Assembly: GCF_000003815.2 (NCBI RefSeq)
Contig: NC_049980.1
Location: forward strand, 9,594,736 to 9,629,100
Direction: 5' to 3'
DNA: 34,365 bases
Origin: Branchiostoma floridae
Taxonomy: Eukaryota; Chordata; Leptocardii; Amphioxiformes; Branchiostomatidae
The position numbers and the translations under genes were made by a program. Each line of letters opens with the position of its first letter. The stretch's first letter is position 1. Under the pieces are notes generated by a model. The model was not told the DNA's origin. It was given only the letters and a program-made list of their open reading frames with translations, and searched no databases. Positions 20,101 through 25,167 of this stretch are shown in pieces.

Positions 20101-21017
20101 GGCAAGGTCCCCCCATGGGCCCGGAATGTGTTCCTCAGGTGAGCTCACATGTTACTACCTAGCTATGCTTGGGTCTGGGCCATAAAGACAGTCAAGATAT
20201 TTTGCACAAAATGCTACATTTTACTCAACTTTATGTTAAACAATAGTAAGAAGTTGTAGATAGAGATGAATTACATACTGAACCAACGCCTAAAAGGTCA
20301 ATATGCATAAATACTTCATACAGTTTTCGTAGTGTACATAATCAGATCTTCCCAAGACAAGCAGTGAAGCAAATATATAGTAATGTTGAAACGCAATAGT
20401 TTTAGTATGGTACTAAGTGTTTGAACATGTATGCCCAGCATGGACGCGCATGCGCCTCAGTTTTTGAGTTGCAATCTCACCTGCGGCGCCATTAATATTG
20501 GCGCCATCATAGCCCTGCAATGGACATCCAGGGGGGGGGGGTATGGGGGGAGAAGTGTTTGATGCATTTCATCACGTATCATGTCTCACAACAAATCTGC
20601 TTCTGGTCCACCAGGTGCATGGCCCAGTGCCTCCTGATGGGGAACCTGGCTAAGGAGAGCGACACGCCCGAGGCGGTCCCCAACAAAGTCTACGTGGAGG
20701 AATCCAGTCACGACAACGGCGCCTTCGCAACGTTTGGCGAAGAGCAGGTGCTGTGGGACACTTCAGCCAAGTTCAGGTCCACAGGAGACCATCCACCGGA
20801 CGCCCCCACCATGATGCCGGGGATGAAGGTCATGATCTACGCCATCAGGAAGAGTCTGGACCGCCTGAATGTCACCATCGAAGGCCTCCGCCCGAACGAT
20901 GAGGAGGAGAGCGAGTGGATGCTGCTGTCCTACGTGTTGGACCGTCTTTGCCTGGTCCTGTACATCATTGGTATCATTGCCGCTGTGCCCCTGTCGCTGT
21001 TCCTTGGGCGCTCTTAG
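1972..21017 (+). CDS. chimeric Cys-loop receptor: (CUB-LDLa-Fz)x2-Kringle-Sushi-nicotinic-type channel (5' partial, 22 exons)
   Basis: Twenty-two exons with GT-AG borders join into one frame of about 1,176 residues plus stop (3,533 nt, entering with 2 nt of a split codon). Approximate residue spans, cassette exon included: CUB1 1-147, LDLa1 148-187, Fz1 188-323, CUB2 324-448, LDLa2 449-488, Fz2 489-601, Kringle 602-675, Sushi 676-735, Cys-loop receptor 736-1176. Nearly all module borders are phase-1 introns, the signature of exon shuffling. The receptor part has the 13-residue Cys-loop, TM1 to TM4, a long TM3-TM4 cytoplasmic loop and a stop at 21015-21017. There is no separate start codon, signal peptide or poly(A) signal between Sushi and the channel, which supports one gene. 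The predicted product is a plasma-membrane pentameric channel subunit with a very large extracellular N-terminal extension. The first exon(s), including any signal peptide, are not in the window. The alternative is two adjacent genes; splice phase makes that less likely. Exon 2 (5012-5089) may be optional. Confidence 0.8.
2267..2397. mobile_element. short hairpin MITE-like element
   Basis: The ends are inverted: GGGGAGCG at the left and CGCTCCCC at the right. Imperfect complementarity continues inward for about 50 bp on each side (for example 'tctatgctgagaaatg' against 'catctcccagcataga'). There is no coding capacity. It lies in the first CUB1 intron. Confidence 0.6.
2687..3270. repeat. diverged tandem repeat of about 150 bp, four copies
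   Basis: The motif 'gcgctgtatctcgagaacgg' or a relative starts at about 2687, 2839, 2990 and 3137 (spacing 152, 151, 147). Each is followed by 'gacaatttttggtacgtggg' or similar, then 'tttgattttgggcctcctgg' and 'cgtttgaagttgaca'. Several overlapping ORFs on both strands arise only from the repeat. Confidence 0.8.
3271..5011. other. intron; exon-like fragments but no assignable gene
   Basis: A 57-bp exon-like piece at 3600-3656 (acceptor 'aatcagcag', donor AAG|gtatgt) reads KIQLSKVEEKCIELECKTK, but in phase 0-0, incompatible with the CUB intron. A stretch at 3852-3960 reads SLQKYDEIVSSSKQLLIDLG. These may be remnants of a gene fragment or transposon. The rest shows nothing recognisable. Confidence 0.35.
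5012..5089 (+). CDS. candidate 78-bp cassette exon inserted in CUB1
   Basis: The acceptor is 'tatgttttctag' and the donor is a perfect G|gtaagt. It has 26 codons with no stop, phase 1 to phase 1, so it can be included or skipped without changing frame. It encodes an acidic linker (DLGPTEIDGEPEDYPDVDLV then KRTQDG). It sits exactly at the CUB intron that in CUB2 has no such exon, and CUB1 is complete without it. It is therefore probably alternative. There is no homology to a known domain. Confidence 0.55.
5208..5400. mobile_element. palindromic MITE-like element, family 1 copy A
   Basis: Inner inverted arms 'ggtaacctatattcgctgtt' and 'aacgaatataggttacc' flank a hairpin centred on 'gtttcaaac' and 'gtttgaaaccaccgtccgt'. 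The outer ends 'ttcacctttatccgc' and 'gcggttagcgttaaagtg' are inverted relatives. Three other copies lie in later introns. Confidence 0.75.
5633..5776 (+). CDS. exon: second part of CUB domain 1
   Basis: Acceptor 'tttccaag', donor G|gtatat, phase 1 to 1. It encodes GKFCGTLPGDTT, then NVMTVRFRSDTW and GFSATYSA. These are the classic CUB C-terminal strands with the fourth cysteine, the 'F-x-SD' motif and the 'GF-x-A-x-Y' end. Confidence 0.9.
5818..5945. mobile_element. inverted-repeat element, family 2
   Basis: The left arm 'gttttttgacgtttttgttt' and then 'ctattctgtaccgttttctt' is the imperfect reverse complement of the right arm 'aagagaacggtacaaaatag' and 'gataaaaacgccaaaaaac'. A half copy of the arm ('gacataaagaaaactgtgca') sits at 2522-2563. 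Confidence 0.65.
6108..6385. repeat. dispersed repeat pieces shared with the 11,020-11,930 region
   Basis: 'tcctaaattgga' and 'tacaagtatgactaaaaag' recur at 11834-11917. 'gttgcccggccgggcccc' with 'gtttggaaatgtgacg' recurs inverted at about 11023-11060, and a relative occurs at about 11573-11600. These are small mobile repeats in homologous parts of the two module blocks. No gene is seen. Confidence 0.5.
6428..6547 (+). CDS. exon: LDL-receptor class A repeat 1
   Basis: One exon, phase 1 to 1, 40 codons. Six cysteines are present and the calcium cage reads CDGSDDCQDKSDERNC, matching the LDLa consensus fully. Acceptor 'gcctgtccag', donor G|gtaaga. Confidence 0.93.
7064..7322 (+). CDS. exon: Frizzled CRD 1, N-terminal part
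   Basis: Encodes ECVEIPTELGICKG, then MVYPNLYGHQ, FAELQ, NNTCHADVFAMVCSMLAPKC and KPPCR. This is the Frizzled cysteine-rich domain order (C..I...LC, Y..M..PN..GH, F.C....P.C, PPCR). Enters in phase 1, exits in phase 2 through AG|gtgcgt. Confidence 0.93.
7848..7996 (+). CDS. exon: Frizzled CRD 1, C-terminal part and linker
   Basis: Acceptor 'gctgtatgtag', donor G|gtacgt; enters in phase 2, exits in phase 1. It supplies cysteines 7 to 10 (TWCPEISTSC, EIC, ADC), so CRD 1 has the full set of ten. The exon ends in a Pro/Ser/Gln-rich linker. Confidence 0.88.
8198..8395. repeat. 18-bp minisatellite, 11 units
   Basis: The unit gtttctagagacgggtga repeats exactly 11 times (198 bp), with single changes (tttcc in units 3 and 6; gaccgg in unit 8). 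Most unit junctions contain GGTGAGT, a consensus 5' splice site. The 18-bp period keeps a frame open (FLETGE repeated), but this lies in the intron before CUB2 by my model. Confidence 0.95.
8464..8706 (+). CDS. exon: first part of CUB domain 2
   Basis: Acceptor 'ttgctgtcaacag', donor A|gtacgt, phase 1 to 1. Encodes GGCGGLLPPNTGTFSTPNFG, then DCVWSL, FKLEAG and GDCPFDYVRVFDG, matching CUB with three of four cysteines and the E and D metal-site residues. The open frame runs upstream through the minisatellite, but the acceptor sets the real exon start. Confidence 0.9.
8707..9787. other. intron with a tandemly duplicated ~140-bp segment
   Basis: 9353-9492 and 9493-9622 are two diverged copies ('aatccaccatatgtt' and 'aatccaccttatgtt', then 'gttatgtcactaataa', 'gcttaatctttcacca', 'cttctatctaacat'). 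Nothing else is recognised. Confidence 0.7.
9788..9919 (+). CDS. exon: second part of CUB domain 2
   Basis: Acceptor 'ctcggtgcag'. The donor gttcgt is weak but is used again in exon 12562-12693. Encodes NKLCGEVPPGTNVTTD, then ILTIIFSSDKGG and GFLASYT. The intron position inside CUB2 matches that in CUB1, so the two CUB modules share ancestry. NVT is a possible N-glycosylation site. Confidence 0.88.
10315..10434 (+). CDS. exon: LDL-receptor class A repeat 2
   Basis: The same 120-bp length and phase 1-1 as LDLa1. Six cysteines and the calcium cage CDGRFDCWDKSDERDC are present. Its similarity to LDLa1 (EKLC, DKSDER) supports duplication of the CUB-LDLa-Fz block. Donor G|gtaagg. Confidence 0.93.
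10435..11635. other. intron with microsatellites and a dispersed repeat tail
   Basis: A (TTG)n run is at 10442-10463. From about 11330 to 11510 lies a repeat-like segment: 'caagttatttggttgaggaa', a (GAAA)n run at about 11428-11450, then 'acaatatatttcaccatacc', which looks like the end of a dispersed element. No gene. Confidence 0.5.
11636..11768 (+). CDS. exon: Frizzled CRD 2, N-terminal part
   Basis: Acceptor 'gcgttttcag', donor GT|gtaagg, phase 1 to 2. Encodes ECDPLEGELQTLCES, then FMTFPNLIGH, a recognisable but diverged CRD start. An extra intron compared with CRD 1 splits the domain after EFNV. Confidence 0.85.
12562..12693 (+). CDS. exon: Frizzled CRD 2, middle part
   Basis: Acceptor 'tttgatacag', donor AG|gttcgt, phase 2 to 2. 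Encodes STCHVDIAEFVCEMMAPRCD and then SRSWCEEVR. Cysteines 3, 4, 5 and 7 are present, but cysteine 6 (PPC in CRD 1) is replaced by serine (APS). Confidence 0.85.
12756..12975. mobile_element. palindromic MITE-like element, family 1 copy B
   Basis: The ends are inverted: 'taacgctagttcac' at the left and 'gtgaactagcgtta' at the right, a perfect 14-bp terminal inverted repeat. The centre has 'ggacggtggttacaaac' against 'gaccaccgtctgtag'. Same family as copy A. Confidence 0.82.
13242..13315 (+). CDS. exon: Frizzled CRD 2, C-terminal part
   Basis: A 74-bp exon, acceptor 'cattctgtag', donor G|gtatcg, phase 2 to 1. Encodes RSSCKDEDQWPSSFPSC and DVISENPE, giving CRD cysteines 8 and 9 with the 'W-P' motif. 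No tenth cysteine follows. Confidence 0.72.
13640..13823 (+). repeat. tRNA-derived SINE-like element
   Basis: 'gtgagtagtccagtggttag' resembles a pol III A box in a tRNA-like head ('ggttagcggccctgcctctg'). The tail 'gaaaagagctaggagaattt' and the alternating 'acatacgtgta' follow. The B box is degraded, so it is not a functional tRNA. The family name is unknown. Confidence 0.45.
14079..14300 (+). CDS. exon: Kringle domain
   Basis: A single exon, phase 1 to 1, acceptor 'cttttttccag'. Encodes ECYHGKGTNFRG, then GRTCTAWADH, NYCRNPGN, RPWCY and WEFCSVPPC, which is a complete kringle with six cysteines. The lysine-binding aspartates usually found after CRNP are absent (CRNPGN), so lysine binding is doubtful. 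An Fz domain followed by a kringle recalls ROR receptors. Confidence 0.94.
14338..14556. mobile_element. palindromic MITE-like element, family 1 copy C
   Basis: The arms 'ggggtaacctatatccgttg' and 'caacggatataggataccc' flank the centre 'gacggacggtggttt' against 'gaaaccacagtccgtcgac'. It lies in the intron between Kringle and Sushi. Confidence 0.8.
14754..14933 (+). CDS. exon: Sushi (CCP/SCR) domain
   Basis: A single exon, phase 1 to 1, acceptor 'ttatctcctgtag'. Encodes VCSDRGQP, then GDKVTYQCDPGYSLQG, IKCLANATWDND and PTCV. The four cysteines and the 'Y.C..GY.L.G' and 'W....P.C' motifs are diagnostic. NAT is a possible N-glycosylation site. Confidence 0.94.
15109..16012. mobile_element. 904-bp non-autonomous DNA transposon with complex inverted ends
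   Basis: The left end is cagtcaaacctgtctatagc and the right end is the inverted 'gctaatacaggtttgactg'. Both ends continue with repeated 'tggccactatagagaggtgg'-type motifs. There is no transposase ORF and no clear target-site duplication. It occupies most of the intron between the Sushi exon and the first channel exon. Confidence 0.8.
16508..16632 (+). CDS. exon: start of Cys-loop receptor ligand-binding domain
   Basis: Acceptor 'ccttgcctcag', donor CTG|gtagga, phase 1 to 0. Encodes LRNDLFDFYSKDLSP and then VTAVFSGQVLNVVSL. It corresponds to the N-terminal helix and first strands of nicotinic-type subunits ('LL..LF..Y....RP', 'V.V...L.L..I..L'). No start Met or signal peptide precedes it. The phase-1 entry matches the exit of the Sushi exon. 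Confidence 0.85.
16782..16826 (+). CDS. 45-bp exon of the ligand-binding domain
   Basis: Acceptor 'tgtatttccag', donor TTG|gtgagt, phase 0 to 0, 15 codons: DEKGPEVLTDIVLEL. This aligns with the 'DEKNQ.LTTN.WL' segment of nicotinic subunits. The 45-bp length is that of the conserved third exon of vertebrate nicotinic genes. Confidence 0.88.
17017..17126 (+). CDS. 110-bp exon of the ligand-binding domain
   Basis: Acceptor 'tatgcag', donor AA|gtgagc, phase 0 to 2. Encodes RWRDHRLTWSPATYGG, then ILRVSYDEVWTPTVVLQN. This matches 'W.D..L.W.P..YGG...I......VW.PD..L.N' of nicotinic subunits, but PT replaces PD in loop A. The length of 110 bp equals the conserved fourth exon of vertebrate nicotinic genes. 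Confidence 0.9.
17584..17753 (+). CDS. exon: Cys-loop of the channel subunit
   Basis: Acceptor 'cgcctccacag', donor G|gtaatg, phase 2 to 1. Encodes FPTVDVTITSGGEVIWLVQT and the signature loop CVLDQYLFPFDSMMC, with 13 residues between cysteines and the FPFD core. An extra cysteine pair begins just after it (CPVC). Confidence 0.93.
18223..18470 (+). CDS. exon: end of ligand-binding domain and TM1
   Basis: Acceptor 'tttgcgttacag', donor AAG|gttagc, phase 1 to 0. It contains GEWAVAIS, matching 'GEW.I' of nicotinic subunits, then RNPTYHM and the TM1 segment TIAPTIVLAVLMCVTFLLP. The loop B tryptophan (GSWTYD) and the loop C vicinal cysteines (YxCC) are not present. The TM1 part is the template of the tandem array that follows. 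NIT and NSS are possible glycosylation sites. Confidence 0.88.
18497..18969. repeat. tandem array of five TM1-exon/intron copies
   Basis: The segment from the ATG at 18396 through about 25 bp of the intron recurs with ATGs at 18497, 18598, 18693, 18794 and 18891 (periods 101, 101, 95, 101, 97). Every copy keeps an open TM1-like frame (MCTTVAPTIVLAVLMCVTFL in most) and a gttag donor-like site after it. Two copies have 6-base in-frame deletions. All five have CACAG where the native exon has CACAA, creating a possible acceptor. Confidence 0.93.
19061..19098. repeat. decayed partial seventh copy of the TM1 array unit
   Basis: 'tcacattcctcctccccatt' followed by 'gacaaatcacacattaca' matches the 3' half of the array unit but lacks the gttagc donor piece. 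It lies about 90 bp beyond the last full copy. Confidence 0.75.
19152..19200. mobile_element. partial family 1 element, copy D
   Basis: 'gtaacgatagttcaccttta' then 'tccgttgggtacc' matches the left end of copies A to C. No right arm is found, so it is truncated. Confidence 0.6.
19625..19727 (+). CDS. exon: TM2 (pore-lining helix)
   Basis: Acceptor 'tttttcgtgcag', donor G|gtgagt, phase 0 to 1. Encodes GDRLSYGMAILLAMVVSLVV then ITDFLPRSTIIPFIG. Aligned with nicotinic TM2: D at -1', R at 0', S at 2', L at 9', D at 20'. There is no Pro-Ala at -2'/-1', so a cation-selective pore is predicted. Confidence 0.92.
20018..20138 (+). CDS. exon: TM3
   Basis: Acceptor 'cattgccttgcag', donor AG|gtgagc, phase 1 to 2. 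Encodes FVIVSMSLMAVFMLATVGII and then VPPWARNVFL. The end matches the nicotinic 'MP.WVR.VFL' after TM3. Confidence 0.92.
20615..21017 (+). CDS. last exon: TM3-TM4 cytoplasmic loop, TM4 and stop
   Basis: Acceptor 'ttctggtccaccag', entry phase 2, stop TAG at 21015-21017. It encodes a loop of about 110 residues ending in a charged helix (AIRKSLDRLN then DEEESEWMLLSYVLDR, like the nicotinic MA helix and 'EW....MV.D'). TM4 follows (LVLYIIGIIAAVPLSLFL), then a very short C-terminus GRS. Confidence 0.93.
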
Positions 21018-22003
21018 ACGTAGGAACTAGTGGATGATTTGGATATATTTCTGTCATATTTCATTTATCTATTTTATATCTAATCGGGCAGGACTATGCG
21101 TATATGGTGTCAGTTGATATATCGATATAAAGATTTTCCAATGTCCAATAGTTTGTTTTTTTAACTTTTATTTTGTTATTCGGGTCTTTTATAAACTCGA
21201 ACTAAGAGGTTCTTATAACTTTTAATCCTTGTCAAACTAATGTATTTCTTTATATACAGTGTTCAATGCTGTACACAATGTCACCTTTATGGACAGGATG
21301 TATAAATTTGGCTTACGTAAAATATAAGGTTGTTACAGCTTATATCCCAGTCAGATTGTACCGATAACTGGCTTTCAATGGCACAAGACTAGTGATATGG
21401 TAACATAGAAATAGCTGTTCTTGAGAGGTTCTTGTGTTACTGTATATCTGCTTCTCGATCTTACTAAAATGTATGAAGATCTAAACTTTTATACCGCACT
21501 AAGTACTACACATCTATCTATTGGTTGTGTCTAAAATCAAGAGCTTAAACAAATAAGCGGACCAAAGAATTTATGTCAGGCTAGTAATGGATATTTTTTT
21601 TTATTTATATGTGATATTAATCAGTCAATCAGGAAATCATAAAGTGTTTTTGAAGGAACATGTCTTTGCGTATGGAATAAGTGAAACCTTTTTGCTGCTC
21701 AACAATACGGCAACATGTCTATGATATTTCGATAAAAACACGATGTGTAGTACGGATAGCATTTTATAAAGCTTAACAGACGTTTGGAAGGTGATATTGG
21801 GAACATATGAATGTGTGTATACCTATAACGTCACTTGTTGTACATGGGAACATAATCTGCTGTGACCTGCTGTGGCACATTCCGGAAACTTGCGTAACAG
21901 GTTGATGGCAAAACATCATGATCTGGTATGATGATGCAGTTCCCCACGCAGGCACTAGGCGCAAACGCCTTTTAGACACTTGTATCATCTATTGCTGAAT
22001 AAA
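21018..22003 (+). other. 3' UTR of the chimeric receptor gene with poly(A) signal
   Basis: No ORF of note. A canonical AATAAA at 21998-22003 is the likely poly(A) signal, with a second at 22596-22601 as a possible distal site. Confidence 0.55.
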
Positions 22004-23417
22004 TCTTGACTGCAATGTTTCTTGTCCAGAGCTTGATATGTCTTTTCCAGTCTGAAAAAAAAACTTTCTCGTCATACGCTGCATTCCTTTCGTATCCTTC
22101 CGCATGATAACTCAGTATCAAAAGCCACCAAAAACGGATACCGAGGAGATAGAATGTTTAGAATGAGCTGTGTTGCTAAAATTATGACTACAGTTTCGTA
22201 GAGGTAAACCTTGATTGCATGCATATCAAACTCCTTTTTTAGAGTCACGGCAGCTACGGCATGTGGTCATGGAAGTTAGTACCTAGGGGTCTGCTTGGGG
22301 TTATAACGCACTCATAACGCTTGGCGTTAAATGTATTTCACTTAAGAAGAATACTAGAATTTGAGTGGCGGGTGGAAGCTTATTGCCCTACCACTGCTGG
22401 ATTGCGTGTTTTGTTTTCAAGAGTTGTCAAAGTTGAAGACCCACGACCTGTGAACAGTTCTTCTCTGGACAATTGTCTCGATTTGCATGATAAAGTTTAG
22501 ACGTATTTTGTTAATGTCTCTGGGCCCTCACCTTTGACATATTCCTCAGAATACCTATCACTGCACATGAGTACCCTGAATAATGAAGCTTGTAGAATAA
22601 AAGCCTTCGACTACAATCTTTATAACCAGCATAAACAAAGTAATGAGAGAATTCACGACATCTTTAATCATTTTAATTGATACAAGTCATACAATGAAGT
22701 AAGAATAAGGTTAACAAAAAGCTTTGACCAATAGTATCTAAACATCCAGAAATACGAAAAAAATCATTCTTTAATCTAAGTTTATGAATGAGTTTTACAA
22801 GCACTGCCATGAGAATTACCACCTGGATTGCATAAGTATTGGTCAGACTAATTGGTAACGTTAACTATAAAGCTTCAATCCTCAATCAAATAGCAGCCAA
22901 TACGTTTTTTTTACATTAATTCTTATTCTCATTTTACATACATAAGTTAAAGTGCTGTACAAACTCCATTGCAGCAAAACAATGAAAAAGAAAGCACGGC
23001 TGCGAGAGCAAAATCTACGCCAGTGCACCACAATTCTCTTCACAAAACTTACATGCAGACAATATTTAGACGTTGGTATACATTGCCGCCACAGGCAGAC
23101 GTGTATTTTGATTACTGGGAAATTAAAAATAAATTGGAGAAACGCAGTTGGACCAGTATGGTGACTTCTAGACCGTAAGGTGGAAGTGGTATTAAAGTTT
23201 GGGCGCCTTAGCAGCATTCCATGGAACTGCAGGGGTGTTTTGGTCACAACCTTCCCCATCCACATCTGCTTGGCTCATACTTCTCAGGCCGGGCAGTGCA
23301 CTGATGCAGTAGGTTCTGTTGCCTATGTCCCCTCTCCTATATAGTATTTTGCACATATGGTGAATTGGGATAACCAGGTAAGTGAACTTTGACCTTTCAT
23401 CTATTCTGTAGCTTTTT
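22004..23417. other. intergenic; one member of a dispersed repeat pair
   Basis: 22433-22570 ('cctgtgaacagttcttctct', 'acaattgtctcgattt', 'tgttaatgtctctgggcc') resembles 24558-24690 ('cttgtaaacagttcttgtct', 'acattgtctagatttt', 'tgtttatgtctcaggggcc'). They are two diverged copies of an unnamed repeat. No gene is recognised here. Confidence 0.5.
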
Positions 23418-23532
23418 CCGCCATTTTGACCCAAGCCACATGCGGAGCACTGCTTTTTCTGGGCCTTTCTTCATAGCCCTTGCACGATTTTCATCATCAC
23501 TGCATCAATTAGGAAGCACCAACAACGCAAAG
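23418..23532 (+). promoter_or_regulatory. possible promoter (YY1-like site) and non-coding first exon of the zinc-finger gene
   Basis: 'ccgccattttg' at 23418-23428 resembles a YY1 site, common at TATA-less promoters. It is followed by an AAAG|gtaaga donor at 23532/23533. The zinc-finger coding exon starts behind a strong acceptor with 5' UTR, so an upstream non-coding exon is expected. This link is inference only. Confidence 0.25.
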
Positions 23533-25104
23533 GTAAGATGTTCTTATAACACTCCAAGTCTGTTGGTTCATACTAACGTTACTGCGAGCTTAAATCAGGG
23601 ATGTCAAAATAACTTTGGGGGAGTGGGCTTGTTATAGTTAGACCAAGGAGACTGGTTCATAATAGACTTTGAGTGCTAACACTTAGTAACAGTGTCACGC
23701 GTGTGTTTGTCAATTTGACTCGGAAAAGTTGCCATCCGTTGTAACGAATGCAGCAATTCGTTCAATGGCCGGAGTATACAGTCAGTGATTATTTTTTACG
23801 TGTGCACAAACAAAACACTGCGGGAGGACGCCTCCATCTGTACGTAAAGCCTCCATCATAATTCATATGATGATGATTAGTATTAGATTAGTCCTCAGAC
23901 TACTAGTATGGGCATATCTTATCCATTCCTCCTTACAATTTGAGAATGAAAGCAGGATTCTTGTACGGCCCTGACCTGACATGAGATGAGAAGTAACGTT
24001 ACACAGTCACATACACGTACAGCTAACATTACAGTCACAAGAAAGCTAAAATTTCCTACAATTGAATTCTTATTTCTGTGTACTTAAGTTCATCACTAAC
24101 CCCTGAAGAGAGAAAAATTGCAAAAGCGTACCAAGCTAGGACACACTGTCTAGTGTACTAGTAGTAGCACTGATCAATTTTGATTAGAAGGTACATGCAC
24201 GACAATATCTCACACTGTAAATGCATTTCTTAATATCCAAGGATGTTCTTCAGATGAATGTGTTAAAAAATCATTCATCAAAACTTGACCCTCTGGCAAC
24301 CAGCGATGAAGCACCATGACTACATGAGTTAGAGCGTGAGACAAAGCGTGCCATGTTGCATGTTTTACTCAGTCAGTCACATGTATACAGTTGCATTTGT
24401 ACATGAACAGTTATAATTACACTAGCTTACAGCATATTGCTACACAGCCATAAGTTGTTGGTTGGTTATCAATTCCTATTCAAATGATTGAGATTATCAA
24501 TACATGTAAATTGTAAACTCGTTCAACATTCCAAGTGCACGTTCATAACTTCTAAGGTGAAGACACCTGGCTTGTAAACAGTTCTTGTCTCAAACATTGT
24601 CTAGATTTTCAGACAATGTCCACATTTCTATTGTTTATGTCTCAGGGGCCTTAGCCACAATTCATGCCACCCATGCATGTGTACCTGGAAATGTTAAAAT
24701 GCTTATTACACATGATATTTTACCAAGCTTCTAAAAAATATGAATGGATACCAAATGGATACTGTTTGCTGAGGACCAAACAGTGATATCCGAACACCTT
24801 TGATATGCCAGAAACATATCTCTCTGTGACTAAAGTAAGAGCAGATGCACTTTGCACAAATTGTGTGCTTAATGAAAACATTGTGCTTCCTTCCTGAATG
24901 TTCAATGTTGAGAATATCCTTTCAGCAGACTGAGCCTACAGTTTGTTTTGCATACATTACTAGCAAAGCAGCAGCAATTTCAACAGAAACTAGATGTGGC
25001 CAATCCCAGGGGTGCAATGGAGACACAGTTTAAGGTCTAGTTATATTTTGTGAGCCTAATTTGTTTATGAGGGCCATTAATTAAGGCATCCTTTTATTTT
25101 TCAG
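23533..25104. other. probable first intron of the zinc-finger gene or intergenic sequence
   Basis: AT-rich with no gene. It contains the second copy of the dispersed repeat (24558-24690) and ends in a strong acceptor, 'ccttttatttttcag', at 25090-25104. Confidence 0.45.
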
Positions 25105-25167
25105 ACTTGAATAGTATTTTTTTTATGAATCGGACAAACATTGAAGCATTACCAAAGGAAACGTAAG

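Noticed and set aside
22882-23434. Minus-strand ORFs of 80 and 127 codons
   Set aside because: No recognisable domain, splice context or composition. Left unannotated.
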